From NCBI RefSeq assembly GCF_026239655.1, contig NZ_JAPIVO010000008.1, forward strand, positions 1 through 64,000: 64,000 nt of DNA, read 5' to 3'. Shown here in pieces: positions 17,797 to 26,382 of the stretch. The notes beneath the pieces were generated by a model. The model was given only the letters and a program-made list of their open reading frames with translations, was not told the DNA's origin and ran no database searches. Source of the DNA: Pedobacter sp. MR2016-24. GTDB taxonomy: Bacteria > Bacteroidota > Bacteroidia > Sphingobacteriales > Sphingobacteriaceae. Numbering within the stretch: position 1 is the first letter of the stretch; each line of letters begins with the position of its first letter. Made by a program: the position numbers and the translations under genes.

Positions 17797-18786
17797 TTAG
17801 CGGTTATAAGTAGTAAAATCTTTATGTTCCTTGTTGATTAGCGCATCCGCCGGTAAAGTCTTAAAATACTCGTAGGTAATTTTCAGTCCTTCAGCACGGT
17901 TTACTTTTGGCTCCCAGTTCAATAAAGCTCTTGCTTTAGTAATATCCGGTCTGCGTTGTTTCGGATCATCTACAGGTAATTCCTTATAAATTACTTTCTG
18001 TGTAGTACCGGTAAGTTTAATGATTTCCTCAGCAAACTGGCCGATAGTAATCTCATCAGGGTTACCGATATTCACTGGCTGTGCATAATCAGACAACAAT
18101 AATCTGTAGATACCTTCCACTAAATCGTCTACATAACAGAAAGAACGTGTTTGTGAACCATCACCAAATACTGTTAAGTCTTCACCCCTTAAGGCCTGAC
18201 CAATAAATGCAGGCAGTACACGACCATCATTTAGTCGCATTCTGGGTCCGTAGGTATTGAAGATACGTACAATACGTGTTTCAACACCATGGAAAGTATG
18301 ATATGCCATCGTCATCGCTTCCTGAAAACGTTTAGCCTCATCATATACTCCTCTTGGTCCTACCGGGTTTACATTACCCCAGTATTCTTCAGGTTGCGGG
18401 TTCACGCTTGGATCTCCATATACTTCAGAAGTTGAAGCAATGATCATCCTTGCATTTTTATTTTTAGCCAGTCCCAGCAGATTATGTGTACCCAATGAGC
18501 CAACTTTTAAGGTCTGGATAGGGATTTTTAAATAATCAATCGGACTTGCAGGAGAAGCAAAATGTAAAATATAGTCCAGCTCTCCAGGTACGTAAACAAA
18601 CTTGGAAACGTCGTGATGAGAAAACTCAAAATTCTCCAGGGAGAACAGGTGCTCAATATTTTGTAAATCTCCGGTAATCAGATTATCCATGGCAATAACA
18701 TGGTAATCTTCCTTAATAAATCTGTCGCATAAATGCGAACCTAAAAATCCGGCAGCACCGGTGATTAATACTCTTTTACGCCCCAT
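17797..18786 (-). CDS. UDP-glucuronate decarboxylase (UDP-xylose synthase)
   Basis: The 329-residue short-chain dehydrogenase has GAAGFLGSH at 10-18, HFASPASP near 75-82, STSEVYGDP near 118-126, and YDEAK with Tyr148 and Lys152. The ASPASP and YDEAKR patterns are characteristic of UXS enzymes, which oxidatively decarboxylate UDP-glucuronate to UDP-xylose. Its start overlaps the stop of ugd by one base, and Ugd makes its substrate, which strengthens the call. Confidence 0.92.
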   Translation of the reverse strand: MGRKRVLITGAAGFLGSHLCDRFIKEDYHVIAMDNLITGDLQNIEHLFSLENFEFSHHDVSKFVYVPGELDYILHFASPASPIDYLKIPIQTLKVGSLGTHNLLGLAKNKNARMIIASTSEVYGDPSVNPQPEEYWGNVNPVGPRGVYDEAKRFQEAMTMAYHTFHGVETRIVRIFNTYGPRMRLNDGRVLPAFIGQALRGEDLTVFGDGSQTRSFCYVDDLVEGIYRLLLSDYAQPVNIGNPDEITIGQFAEEIIKLTGTTQKVIYKELPVDDPKQRRPDITKARALLNWEPKVNRAEGLKITYEYFKTLPADALINKEHKDFTTYNR

Positions 18787-20096
18787 TATTCTACTAATTT
18801 ACGACCTATACTGTTATAATAATATCCTAAATCAATCATTTTCTGCAGGTTGTATAGGTTACGTCCATCAAAAATTACTTTATTGACCAGTTTTTCTTCC
18901 ATTTTATCGAAGTCAGGATTACGGAATACAGACCACTCTGTCGCAATCAGTAAAGCATCTGCACCAGTCAGTGCCTCATACTGATCCTCAGCATATTTCA
19001 CTTTATCCCCAATCAGACGTTTCACATTCGGCATTCCTTCAGGGTCAAAAACCGTAACGGTAGCACCTTGTTTAACCAGTTCATCAATAATATACAAAGC
19101 CGGAGCTTCACGGATATCATCAGTTTCAGGTTTAAAAGCCAGTCCCCATAAAGCGAAGTGTTTACCTGTTAAATCACCTTTGTAATATTTTGCCACTTTA
19201 TCAACGATAACTACTTTCTGTTTCTCATTGATCTGCATTACTGCTGTTAAGATCTGAAAGTCGTAGTTATGCTCTTCAGCAGATTTTGCCAGTGCCTGAA
19301 CATCTTTAGGGAAACATGAACCACCGTAACCGATACCAGGGAAAAGGAAACGTCTTCCTATCCTTTCGTCAGAACCAATACCTTTACGTACCGAATCTAC
19401 GTCAGCTCCAACAATCTCACAAAGATTAGCGATCTCGTTCATAAACGTGATCTTGGTTGCTAAAAATGAGTTTGCCGCATATTTTGTTAATTCAGATGAT
19501 TTCTCATCCATAAATAAAATCGGGTTTCCCTGACGAACATATGGTCCGTACAGTTCTGCCATCAGTTTTTGTGCACGCTCACTGCGTGTACCAATCACCA
19601 CGCGATCAGGCTTCATGAAATCTTCTACAGCAACACCTTCACGTAAAAATTCAGGATTGGAAACCACATCGATTTCTATATCTGTATTTTCTGTAAATAC
19701 TGCCTGAACTTTATCCGCGGTACCTACCGGAACGGTAGATTTGTTCACGATTACTTTATATTCTGTAACCAGTTTGGAAATATCTTTTGCAGCACCAAGG
19801 ATATAAGATAAATCTGCTGCTCCATCCCCACCCGGAGGAGTTGGTAAAGCCATAAAGATGATCTGTGCATCTTTAACCGCTGAAGCAAGATCTGTAGTAA
19901 ATGTCAGCCTTTTCTGTACAATGTTTCTTAAGAACAAAACATCAAGTCCTGGTTCATAAATAGGTATTACCCCATTTTGCATTTTTAATACTTTGGCCTC
20001 GTCAATGTCCACACAGATCACTGTGTTTCCTGTTTCTGCAAGGCAAGTTCCTGTTACAAGTCCGACATAGCCTGTCCCGATTACCGCAATTTTCAT
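18786..20096 (-). CDS. ugd: UDP-glucose 6-dehydrogenase
   Basis: The 436-residue protein has an N-terminal Rossmann motif GTGYVG (7-12), the substrate-binding SNPEFLREG, and the catalytic Cys261 in GYGGSCFPKDV. It oxidises UDP-glucose to UDP-glucuronate, the substrate of the next gene product. It is the first gene of the operon that runs through UDP-xylose synthase, galE, a hypothetical gene and rmlB. A 147-bp divergent gap to the Kdo transferase gene should hold its promoter. Confidence 0.96.
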   Translation of the reverse strand: MKIAVIGTGYVGLVTGTCLAETGNTVICVDIDEAKVLKMQNGVIPIYEPGLDVLFLRNIVQKRLTFTTDLASAVKDAQIIFMALPTPPGGDGAADLSYILGAAKDISKLVTEYKVIVNKSTVPVGTADKVQAVFTENTDIEIDVVSNPEFLREGVAVEDFMKPDRVVIGTRSERAQKLMAELYGPYVRQGNPILFMDEKSSELTKYAANSFLATKITFMNEIANLCEIVGADVDSVRKGIGSDERIGRRFLFPGIGYGGSCFPKDVQALAKSAEEHNYDFQILTAVMQINEKQKVVIVDKVAKYYKGDLTGKHFALWGLAFKPETDDIREAPALYIIDELVKQGATVTVFDPEGMPNVKRLIGDKVKYAEDQYEALTGADALLIATEWSVFRNPDFDKMEEKLVNKVIFDGRNLYNLQKMIDLGYYYNSIGRKLVE

Positions 20097-20243
20097 ATGA
20101 TATATTTTTTTTAGGTATTCACGCTCTAACCTATACGCTTATCCATTTAATCATCGCCTGATGGTCATGAACTAATGATATAATGCATAGGTTTTAAATT
20201 ATAATCAAGTATCTTCGGCTAAGATAATAAATAAACATACAAA

Positions 20244-21476
20244 ATGCTCTGGCTTTATAATTTTGGTATTTCTCTTTATAAATTACTCCTGCAAGTTGCT
20301 TCATTATTCAATTCTAAAGCAAAGTTATTCTTAAAAGGAAGAAAAAACCTTTTCCATACAATTAGTAAACGTATAAATCCGTCAGAAAAACATATCTGGT
20401 TTCATTTTGCTTCACTGGGAGAATTTGAACAAGGGCGACCTGTACTGGAAAACCTGAAAGAAATTTATCCGGATAAAAAAATTGTGATTACCTTTTTCTC
20501 CCCGTCAGGATATGAAATCCGTAAAGATTATGCAGGTGCAGCGGGTGTTTTTTATCTTCCGCTTGACACCAAAAAGAATGCAGAAGAATTTGTGCGGCTC
20601 ATTAATCCGGAGATAGCCATTTTTACCAAGTATGAGTTCTGGTATCATTATTTCTCAGTATTGCACAGGCATAATGTTCCTTTGTTTCTCATTTCAGGGA
20701 TTTTCAGGCCAAATCAGCTTTTCTTTAAATGGTATGGTGGCTTTTACCGCAGCATGCTGGAATGTGTGAACTATTTCTTTGTTCAGAATGAAGAAAGTGT
20801 GAGGCTTTTAAATAGCATAAACATTGATAATGTAAGTCTGAGTGGCGACACAAGATTTGACAGGGTAGCAGAAAATGCACAATCGCCGAAACATTTGCAG
20901 GCCATTGCAGATTTTTGCGGTTCTTCAAAGGTATTCATTGCCGGCAGTACCTGGCCGCAGGATGAGCAGCTGATTGCCATGCTGATTGCCATGCTGATCA
21001 GGGAAAATCAGGATTGGAAATTTATTATTGCTCCACATGAGATAGGTGCTGCCCATCTGGATGAAATTACAAATTTGATTCCGGGAATAACAAGATATAC
21101 CCGTCTTGAAGTAATTAATACTGATTCAAATAGCAGGGTATTGCTGATCGATAATATCGGCATGCTTTCTTCTATCTACCAGTATGGAGATATCGCCTAT
21201 ATAGGTGGTGGTTTTGGCGCAGGGATACATAATACACTCGAAGCCGCGGCATTTGGCCTGCCGGTTATCTTCGGGCCTAAATATGATAAGTTTCAGGAAG
21301 CAAAAGACCTGATCCGCCTCGGTGCAGCGATCAGCATCAGCACTCCGACAGCGCTTTCTGCCGCCTTTGCCAAACTACAGCAGGATAACAGTGCCAGTGC
21401 TGCAGCCTGGAATTATGTAGACATAAAAAAAGGATCTGCTCAGCAGATCCTTAAATATTTAAAAGATTTTATTTAA
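20244..21476 (+). CDS. waaA: 3-deoxy-D-manno-octulosonic acid (Kdo) transferase
   Basis: The 410-residue GT30 protein has one N-terminal membrane segment, WFHFASLGEFEQGRP near 50-64 with the proposed catalytic Glu, and the GGGFGAGIHNTLEAAAFG donor-site region near 330-347. It adds Kdo to lipid A precursor at the inner membrane. A 12-bp in-frame tandem duplication gives the sequence LIAMLIAMLI near residues 242-251. Its last codons contain the terminator of the convergent hemH gene, and the two coding regions overlap by 4 bp. Confidence 0.94.
   Translation: MLWLYNFGISLYKLLLQVASLFNSKAKLFLKGRKNLFHTISKRINPSEKHIWFHFASLGEFEQGRPVLENLKEIYPDKKIVITFFSPSGYEIRKDYAGAAGVFYLPLDTKKNAEEFVRLINPEIAIFTKYEFWYHYFSVLHRHNVPLFLISGIFRPNQLFFKWYGGFYRSMLECVNYFFVQNEESVRLLNSINIDNVSLSGDTRFDRVAENAQSPKHLQAIADFCGSSKVFIAGSTWPQDEQLIAMLIAMLIRENQDWKFIIAPHEIGAAHLDEITNLIPGITRYTRLEVINTDSNSRVLLIDNIGMLSSIYQYGDIAYIGGGFGAGIHNTLEAAAFGLPVIFGPKYDKFQEAKDLIRLGAAISISTPTALSAAFAKLQQDNSASAAAWNYVDIKKGSAQQILKYLKDFI
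21430..21452 (-). terminator. hemH terminator embedded in the 3' end of waaA
   Basis: AAGGATCTG (21430-21438) pairs with CAGATCCTT (21444-21452). Read on the minus strand, the stem is followed by an eight-T tract (the A run at 21424-21431). It therefore terminates hemH while encoding residues near the end of the Kdo transferase on the other strand. Confidence 0.75.
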
Positions 21477-22498
21477 TTCTCATGATGGTCTCTGACCATT
21501 TTAACCATCGCAGCAATCCATTGCGGATGATCGTTCAGGCTGGATACCAATTGTACTTCTTCTCCGCCAAGGTGTTTAAACTCTTCACCATATTCTACAG
21601 TCACCTCATAAAGCGTCTCCAGACAGTCGGCCACAAAAGCCGGGCAGAATACTAGCAGTCGTTTTTTCCCCCTTGCAGCAAGCGCTTTCAGCACGTCACT
21701 GGTATAAGGTTGTACCCATGGTTCCTTACCTAATCTGGATTGAAAGCAAACTGAATATTTATCTGCAGGGATGCTCAATTTTGCTGCGATTAAACGCGCG
21801 GTATCATGGCATTGTGCAGAATAGCAGAATTTATTTACATCTGTCAGCGTAGCACAGCAATTTTCTGTCTTCAGGCAATGCTGACCAGAGTGATCACATT
21901 TTTTCAGCTGCCGCTCGGGCAATCCGTGGAAACTGAAGAGGATCTGATCATAAGATTCAGGCTGATACTTTAACGCATTATCTGCAAAAGTACCGATCAT
22001 CATTTCATTATCATGGAAAGAGTTCACAAAAGATACCGGCGGAATAGTCTGCCATTTGCCCACAATTTCCATTACTTTCTGAATCACGGATCCCGTACTT
22101 GCAGAAGCATATTGCGGAAACAGCGGTATCACCTGGATACTCTCTACCAAACCAGCCTTCATGTTTTCCAGAGCAGCATTGATAGATGGCGTTTGATAAC
22201 GCATGGCCAGCTCCACGTGATAATCCGCACCTAATTGCTCCTGAACCAGTGCAGCCTGTATTTTACTGTAGTATAACAATGGAGAACCATTCTCATCCCA
22301 GATTTCCTTGTAAAGTTTAGCAGTTTTAGGGCTGCGAAAGGGAACAATAATTCCTTTTACCAGTAAAGTCCTGTTAAAAGCATTAATATCAATTACGCGT
22401 TCATCCATCAGGAATTCATCCAGATATTTACGTACATCCCCTACTTCCGGACTATCCGGAGTTCCTAAATTCACTAGCAATACGCCTTTTTTTCCCAT
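21473..22498 (-). CDS. hemH: Ferrochelatase
   Basis: The 341-residue protein has the conserved N terminus VLLVNLGTPDSP, the SFHGLPER motif carrying the active-site His, and a C-terminal FCPAFVADCLETLYE with the conserved Glu. It inserts ferrous iron into porphyrin as the last step of haem synthesis. Several cysteines after SFHGLPER (KKCDHSGQHC, ENCC) are noticeable, though I cannot claim a cluster site. It stands apart from the hemB-L-E-J cluster at the right end of the window. Confidence 0.95.
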   Translation of the reverse strand: MGKKGVLLVNLGTPDSPEVGDVRKYLDEFLMDERVIDINAFNRTLLVKGIIVPFRSPKTAKLYKEIWDENGSPLLYYSKIQAALVQEQLGADYHVELAMRYQTPSINAALENMKAGLVESIQVIPLFPQYASASTGSVIQKVMEIVGKWQTIPPVSFVNSFHDNEMMIGTFADNALKYQPESYDQILFSFHGLPERQLKKCDHSGQHCLKTENCCATLTDVNKFCYSAQCHDTARLIAAKLSIPADKYSVCFQSRLGKEPWVQPYTSDVLKALAARGKKRLLVFCPAFVADCLETLYEVTVEYGEEFKHLGGEEVQLVSSLNDHPQWIAAMVKMVRDHHEN

Positions 22499-22591
22499 TG
22501 TTGTTGATAGAATATCTGCAAATATACGTTTAAGCAGAGGCCACAGAAAAGTGGCCGCTTATAATTACTTTTGGATGATGAAGATAAATAA

Positions 22592-23440
22592 TTAAAAAGA
22601 TTCGAGTTTTGCTTTTACCTGCTCCATCAGCCACATCGGTGTAGAGGTAGCACCGCAAATACCTATTTTGTCATGCTCACTGAACCAGCTGAGATCCAGC
22701 TCATCTGTATTGGAAATAAAATATGAACTATCATTGAACTTCTTACATACATCATACAGCACTTTACCATTGGATGATTTTTTCCCTGAGACAAAGATGA
22801 TTCTGTCATAATTCACCACAAATTTCTCGAGATCTTCGTAACGGTTGGAGACCTGGCGACAAATGGTATCATTTGCTTTTACTTCGTAACCTCTGCTCAG
22901 CAGCTGGTCTTTAATATGATAGAATTTTTCTGTGCTTTTGGTGGTCTGACTATACAGGGTAAATTTAGCCGGCAGATCTACGTGATCCAGTTCTGCCAGA
23001 TCCTGAAATACAATTGCATTTCCATCTGTCTGTCCCTGTAAACCGATTACTTCGGCATGACCATGTTTTCCAAAAATCAGAATCTGTTCTTTATCATCAT
23101 ACGAGTTTTTGATACGGTTCTGTAACTTCAGTACTACAGGACAGGAAGCGTCTATCAGGATCAGGTTGTTCGCAAGTGCCAGCTCATAAGTAGATGGTGC
23201 TTCACCGTGTGCCCTGATCAGCACTTTCTCGTTATGTAACTGATGCAACTGCTCGTGATCGATAATCCGGAGCCCCTTATCTGTCAGGCGCTTTACTTCT
23301 TCATCATTGTGTACAATATCGCCAAGGCAATATAAATAATCCTCGTCCGCCAGAATATCTTCTGCCATTTCTATAGCATAAACTACTCCGAAACAGAAAC
23401 CCGATGCTTTATCTATTGTTACGGCTAAATTGTATTTCAT
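22592..23440 (-). CDS. ispH: 4-hydroxy-3-methylbut-2-enyl diphosphate reductase
   Basis: The 282-residue protein has the three cluster-ligand cysteines of IspH: Cys16 in SGFCFGV, Cys100 in DASCPVV and Cys194 in NDTICRQVSNR. It makes IPP and DMAPP in the last step of the MEP isoprenoid pathway and needs a [4Fe-4S] cluster. Length is normal. The 93-bp gap to hemH allows either co-transcription or a separate promoter. Confidence 0.95.
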   Translation of the reverse strand: MKYNLAVTIDKASGFCFGVVYAIEMAEDILADEDYLYCLGDIVHNDEEVKRLTDKGLRIIDHEQLHQLHNEKVLIRAHGEAPSTYELALANNLILIDASCPVVLKLQNRIKNSYDDKEQILIFGKHGHAEVIGLQGQTDGNAIVFQDLAELDHVDLPAKFTLYSQTTKSTEKFYHIKDQLLSRGYEVKANDTICRQVSNRYEDLEKFVVNYDRIIFVSGKKSSNGKVLYDVCKKFNDSSYFISNTDELDLSWFSEHDKIGICGATSTPMWLMEQVKAKLESF

Positions 23441-23549
23441 CAGAATATATTTATTTTAAAGGTTGTGAAGCTATCATCAGCTTATTCAGTACAGTTCGAA
23501 AGCTGTAATCTGATGATGGTTTCATAGGGTAAGTATTGATTGTACAAAA

Positions 23550-24482
23550 TTACATAAAAATACGGATAAAGACAGCTTTGGATAATGCAATGAACAGCAT
23601 AATCATCTGCAATGGATGAAGTAAAACGTTTAACAAAGGATTTTGACGCACAAGGAACGAAATCATTACACGCGTAAGAAAGATTAATCCGACAGGCATG
23701 ATCAGCAATGCATATTCGTAATTGGCCAGCATAATGAGGGGGCCTGCGACCACCAGCACCAGGTATAAAAGTGCAGCGATACCGTTATTGCCAAAACTTA
23801 GCAGCAGGTCCTTTCCACTCTGATTGACCAGAACAGATGAATGCTGAGGGGAAGAAATGGAAATCAGGCGGTTTGCCAGCAGGGTTTCTACCTTATAACT
23901 TTCGGCTTTGATTGTCCTGATGATTTCACGTCCGGCATTCCAGCCATGGTTGCGGTACAAAGCAGCATTGAAAAACAGACATTTATCACTCGCCACGGCA
24001 AATACCTGTCCGGGGAGCAATCTGATCAGTCGTAATGGAACCAGGTTAAGCAGTACAAAATCTTTTACCGGCAGCATACACTTTTCTAAAAAGCTATGCG
24101 CAATTTCATCAGGTATAATACTCAGTAAAGCCAGGTCGAATACCTTTGTACGATAAATCAGACTGTTAATCAGGCCGGAACGAATACTAGTATGCGCATC
24201 AAGAAACAGCAGGTAATCGCAATTTTGTGCAGCGACATCAATCTCCTCCTGATTATCCGCAGTGGAGACGATGACTTCAATATGCTCGTAATCCTGCTCG
24301 CTGATAGATTTCAACACTAATTTAATGCGTTCTTTATCAGGTGAAGGAGTAATCACAATGGTCACTCTATCGGTAAAGTGTTTCCTGTATTTCCCTAATT
24401 TAGGGTTAGAAAGGAAGTTAAAGAGTGTAACTGAAAAACGGAGGATTAAAAATACCAGAACGACATAAATAAAAGTAATCAT
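23550..24482 (-). CDS. Membrane-bound family 2-like glycosyltransferase, atypical
   Basis: The 310-residue protein has an N-terminal membrane helix (1-22) and a GT-A fold start, TIVITPSPDKERIKLVLKSI, followed by SEQDYEHIEVIVST. The acidic motif expected as DxD reads LLFLDAHT, so the last Asp is replaced by His. Two or three membrane helices lie in the last 80 residues. The fold assignment is reasonable, but activity is uncertain because of the altered metal-binding motif. The sugar and acceptor are unknown. Confidence 0.65.
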   Translation of the reverse strand: MITFIYVVLVFLILRFSVTLFNFLSNPKLGKYRKHFTDRVTIVITPSPDKERIKLVLKSISEQDYEHIEVIVSTADNQEEIDVAAQNCDYLLFLDAHTSIRSGLINSLIYRTKVFDLALLSIIPDEIAHSFLEKCMLPVKDFVLLNLVPLRLIRLLPGQVFAVASDKCLFFNAALYRNHGWNAGREIIRTIKAESYKVETLLANRLISISSPQHSSVLVNQSGKDLLLSFGNNGIAALLYLVLVVAGPLIMLANYEYALLIMPVGLIFLTRVMISFLVRQNPLLNVLLHPLQMIMLFIALSKAVFIRIFM

Positions 24483-24518
24483 GCTTTTTTAGTTTATGTC
24501 GCGCGCTGATCCATATAA

Positions 24519-25028
24519 TTAACTTAAATAAACAGCATCTTCCTGTCCTTCCACATCAAGTACTACATCTACATGCTCCTTAAGTACCGTAGCCATCTGC
24601 AAGCCAACAAAATCTGTTGATATAGGAAATATTTTGTGGCTTCTGTCTACCAGCACCACTGTACGTATTTTTTTATGCGGGGTATTCAGGAACACACCAA
24701 ATCCATAAGCAAGTGTTTTACCGCTATTTAAAACGTCATCTACCACGATGATCACTTTATTTTTAACCTTGGCGGTTTCGATATCCGTTGTAGCGACCAG
24801 GCTGCTGTTATCTTTATCCAGTTCGATCTTCAGCATGGTTACCTTCAGGTCAGATATTTCTACCAATACATTCTTCAGGCGGATGGCGAGTTTATATCCA
24901 CGGTCCCATATGCCGGCCAGCACAATTTCCTTCTCATTTAAATTATCCTCCAGAATCTGGTAGGCCATGCGGTTAATTTTTTGCTGGATCTGCTTTTTAT
25001 CAAGAATAAGTAATTGTGAGTCGGCCAT
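24519..25028 (-). CDS. Phosphoribosyltransferase-domain protein, PyrR-like
   Basis: The 169-residue protein has a type I PRTase core with the PRPP-binding loop VIIVVDDVLNSGKTL near 100-114 and a hood region typical of the PyrR/uracil PRTase-like group. It could be a uracil phosphoribosyltransferase or a PyrR-type regulator. No pyrimidine genes adjoin, so the role stays open. It lies 36 bp upstream of the glycosyltransferase gene on the same strand. Confidence 0.78.
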   Translation of the reverse strand: MADSQLLILDKKQIQQKINRMAYQILEDNLNEKEIVLAGIWDRGYKLAIRLKNVLVEISDLKVTMLKIELDKDNSSLVATTDIETAKVKNKVIIVVDDVLNSGKTLAYGFGVFLNTPHKKIRTVVLVDRSHKIFPISTDFVGLQMATVLKEHVDVVLDVEGQEDAVYLS

Positions 25029-25106
25029 TTGTTAATGCTTTGTTTTGTACAAAAAGAACGATTTTAAGGTTCATATTCAAATATCTGTAAAATATTTTCA
25101 AAATGA

Positions 25107-25135
25107 TGCAACGTTTGTATCCTACCTGCGTCTAA
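25107..25135 (+). promoter_or_regulatory. ECF-sigma-type promoter of the DUF2807 gene
   Basis: TGCAACGTTT (25107-25116) and CGTCTAA (25129-25135) are separated by 12 bp, or 16 bp from AAC to CGTC. This is the AAC / CGTC layout of extracytoplasmic-function sigma factors. A near match precedes the ECF sigma operon at 57404-57433. The start codon is 31 bp downstream. Confidence 0.5.
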
Positions 25136-25166
25136 TTCCTGTAAACCTAACAAGATAATTACGATT

Positions 25167-25880
25167 ATGAAACCACCTTACTTGATAAAATTTTTATTCC
25201 TGTTTCTGATAGGAATGTCGTTCCACAGCATTCACTCTAGTGCTCAGGAAACAAAGAATATTTCTGTTGCCAATTTTTCTGCAGTTCAGGTGAGTACCGG
25301 AATTGAAGTCATTCTTATTCCCGGCACCAAAGAAGGAGCAAAAGTAGTGGCGGACGAAGGCGTAATTGATGAAGTAGAAGTAACTTCGGTGGACAGCAAA
25401 CTGAACATCCGATTCAGGGAAAACACCAGCCTGACCAACAGGTGGAAGAATAAAAATGCTAAAGTTTACGTAACTTATAAATCACTGAACGGGGTTGCTG
25501 CAAGTAGCGGTAGTTCTATTGAAAGCGATAAAACACTGAAAACGGAGCATTTAAATGCAAAGGTATCCTCAGGTGCGTCTCTTAAACTAGCCGTACAATG
25601 TGCTGAGCTGCAGGTGCAGATCAGCAGCGGTGCCTCGGCAGATTTAACAGGAACGGCAACGAATGCGGATGTGAAATCAAGCTCAGGAAGCAGCGTACAT
25701 GCTGAAGGGCTCCACACTGATTATGCGAAAATCGTTTCCAGTTCGGGTGCAGATGTAAGGTTAACGGTAAACAAAGGATTAGAGACTACAGCTAGTAGTG
25801 GCAGCAGCATCCGTTATAAAGGGAATGCATCTTTGAAAAACAATTCGTCAAAAAGAGCTGACGTACGAAAAATAGATTAA
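25167..25880 (+). CDS. Secreted head-GIN / DUF2807 beta-helix protein
   Basis: The 237-residue protein has a signal peptide (about 1-27, ending SSAQE). It then has a GIN/DUF2807 domain of repeated short strands with SSGSS, SSGAS and SSGSSV turns spaced about 20 residues apart, typical of this beta-helical domain. Family members are exported or cell-surface proteins of unknown function and have been called putative autotransporter adhesins, although no barrel is present here. An ECF-type promoter lies upstream and a good terminator follows, so it is a single-gene unit. Confidence 0.85.
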   Translation: MKPPYLIKFLFLFLIGMSFHSIHSSAQETKNISVANFSAVQVSTGIEVILIPGTKEGAKVVADEGVIDEVEVTSVDSKLNIRFRENTSLTNRWKNKNAKVYVTYKSLNGVAASSGSSIESDKTLKTEHLNAKVSSGASLKLAVQCAELQVQISSGASADLTGTATNADVKSSSGSSVHAEGLHTDYAKIVSSSGADVRLTVNKGLETTASSGSSIRYKGNASLKNNSSKRADVRKID

Positions 25881-25896
25881 GTTTTTGATTGTTTGT

Positions 25897-25931
25897 AAAT
25901 CCCTGTCCGTTTGCCTTTCGGACAGGGATTT
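25897..25931 (+). terminator. Rho-independent terminator
   Basis: AAATCCCTGTCCG (25897-25909) pairs with CGGACAGGGATTT (25919-25931) around a 9-base loop and runs into a T-rich tract (25929-25935). It ends the DUF2807 gene transcript. Confidence 0.92.
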
Positions 25932-25944
25932 TTTATTTTCAGGC

Positions 25945-26352
25945 TTAGCGCTGTTTAATATCGTAAGGATAATAGATAAAATTAGCTCCTTCCGGAACGA
26001 TGACAAAAACACACATAAAGTCCTCTGGTCTTTTATAATGTTTCAGGAATTCTTCTTTTCTTTCAGGTTTGATAATTCCCTTTTCTACAAACTCTTCTAC
26101 CGTAGATGCCTGCATGGTCCAGTTGGTATTCAGTTCTTCTCTGTTCAGGATCATTTCACCTATAGATACGGTATGCTGATGGGCAACAAATACCGGGTAT
26201 TTAGAGATTCCTTCAGCAATAATTTCCAATGCAATTTCCTTCACAGATTCAGCATATAATGCCAGATCTTTCTCCAGGCTTACGAGCGGACTTACTTTTT
26301 TATCACTTTTATCCCCTTCTGGTTGTTGCGGCAATAATTTTTCTATATCCAT
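25945..26352 (-). CDS. Conserved hypothetical protein
   Basis: The 135-residue soluble protein has a charged N terminus (MDIEKLLPQQPEGDKSDKK) followed by a helical region and a C-terminal strand-rich part with CVFVIVPEGANFIYYP. It has no signal peptide or membrane segment. I recognise no family. It begins 30 bp downstream of rlmD on the same strand, so it may share that transcript. Confidence 0.65.
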   Translation of the reverse strand: MDIEKLLPQQPEGDKSDKKVSPLVSLEKDLALYAESVKEIALEIIAEGISKYPVFVAHQHTVSIGEMILNREELNTNWTMQASTVEEFVEKGIIKPERKEEFLKHYKRPEDFMCVFVIVPEGANFIYYPYDIKQR

Positions 26353-26382
26353 CTTAAAATATCTTTAGCTTAAAGCAGTATA

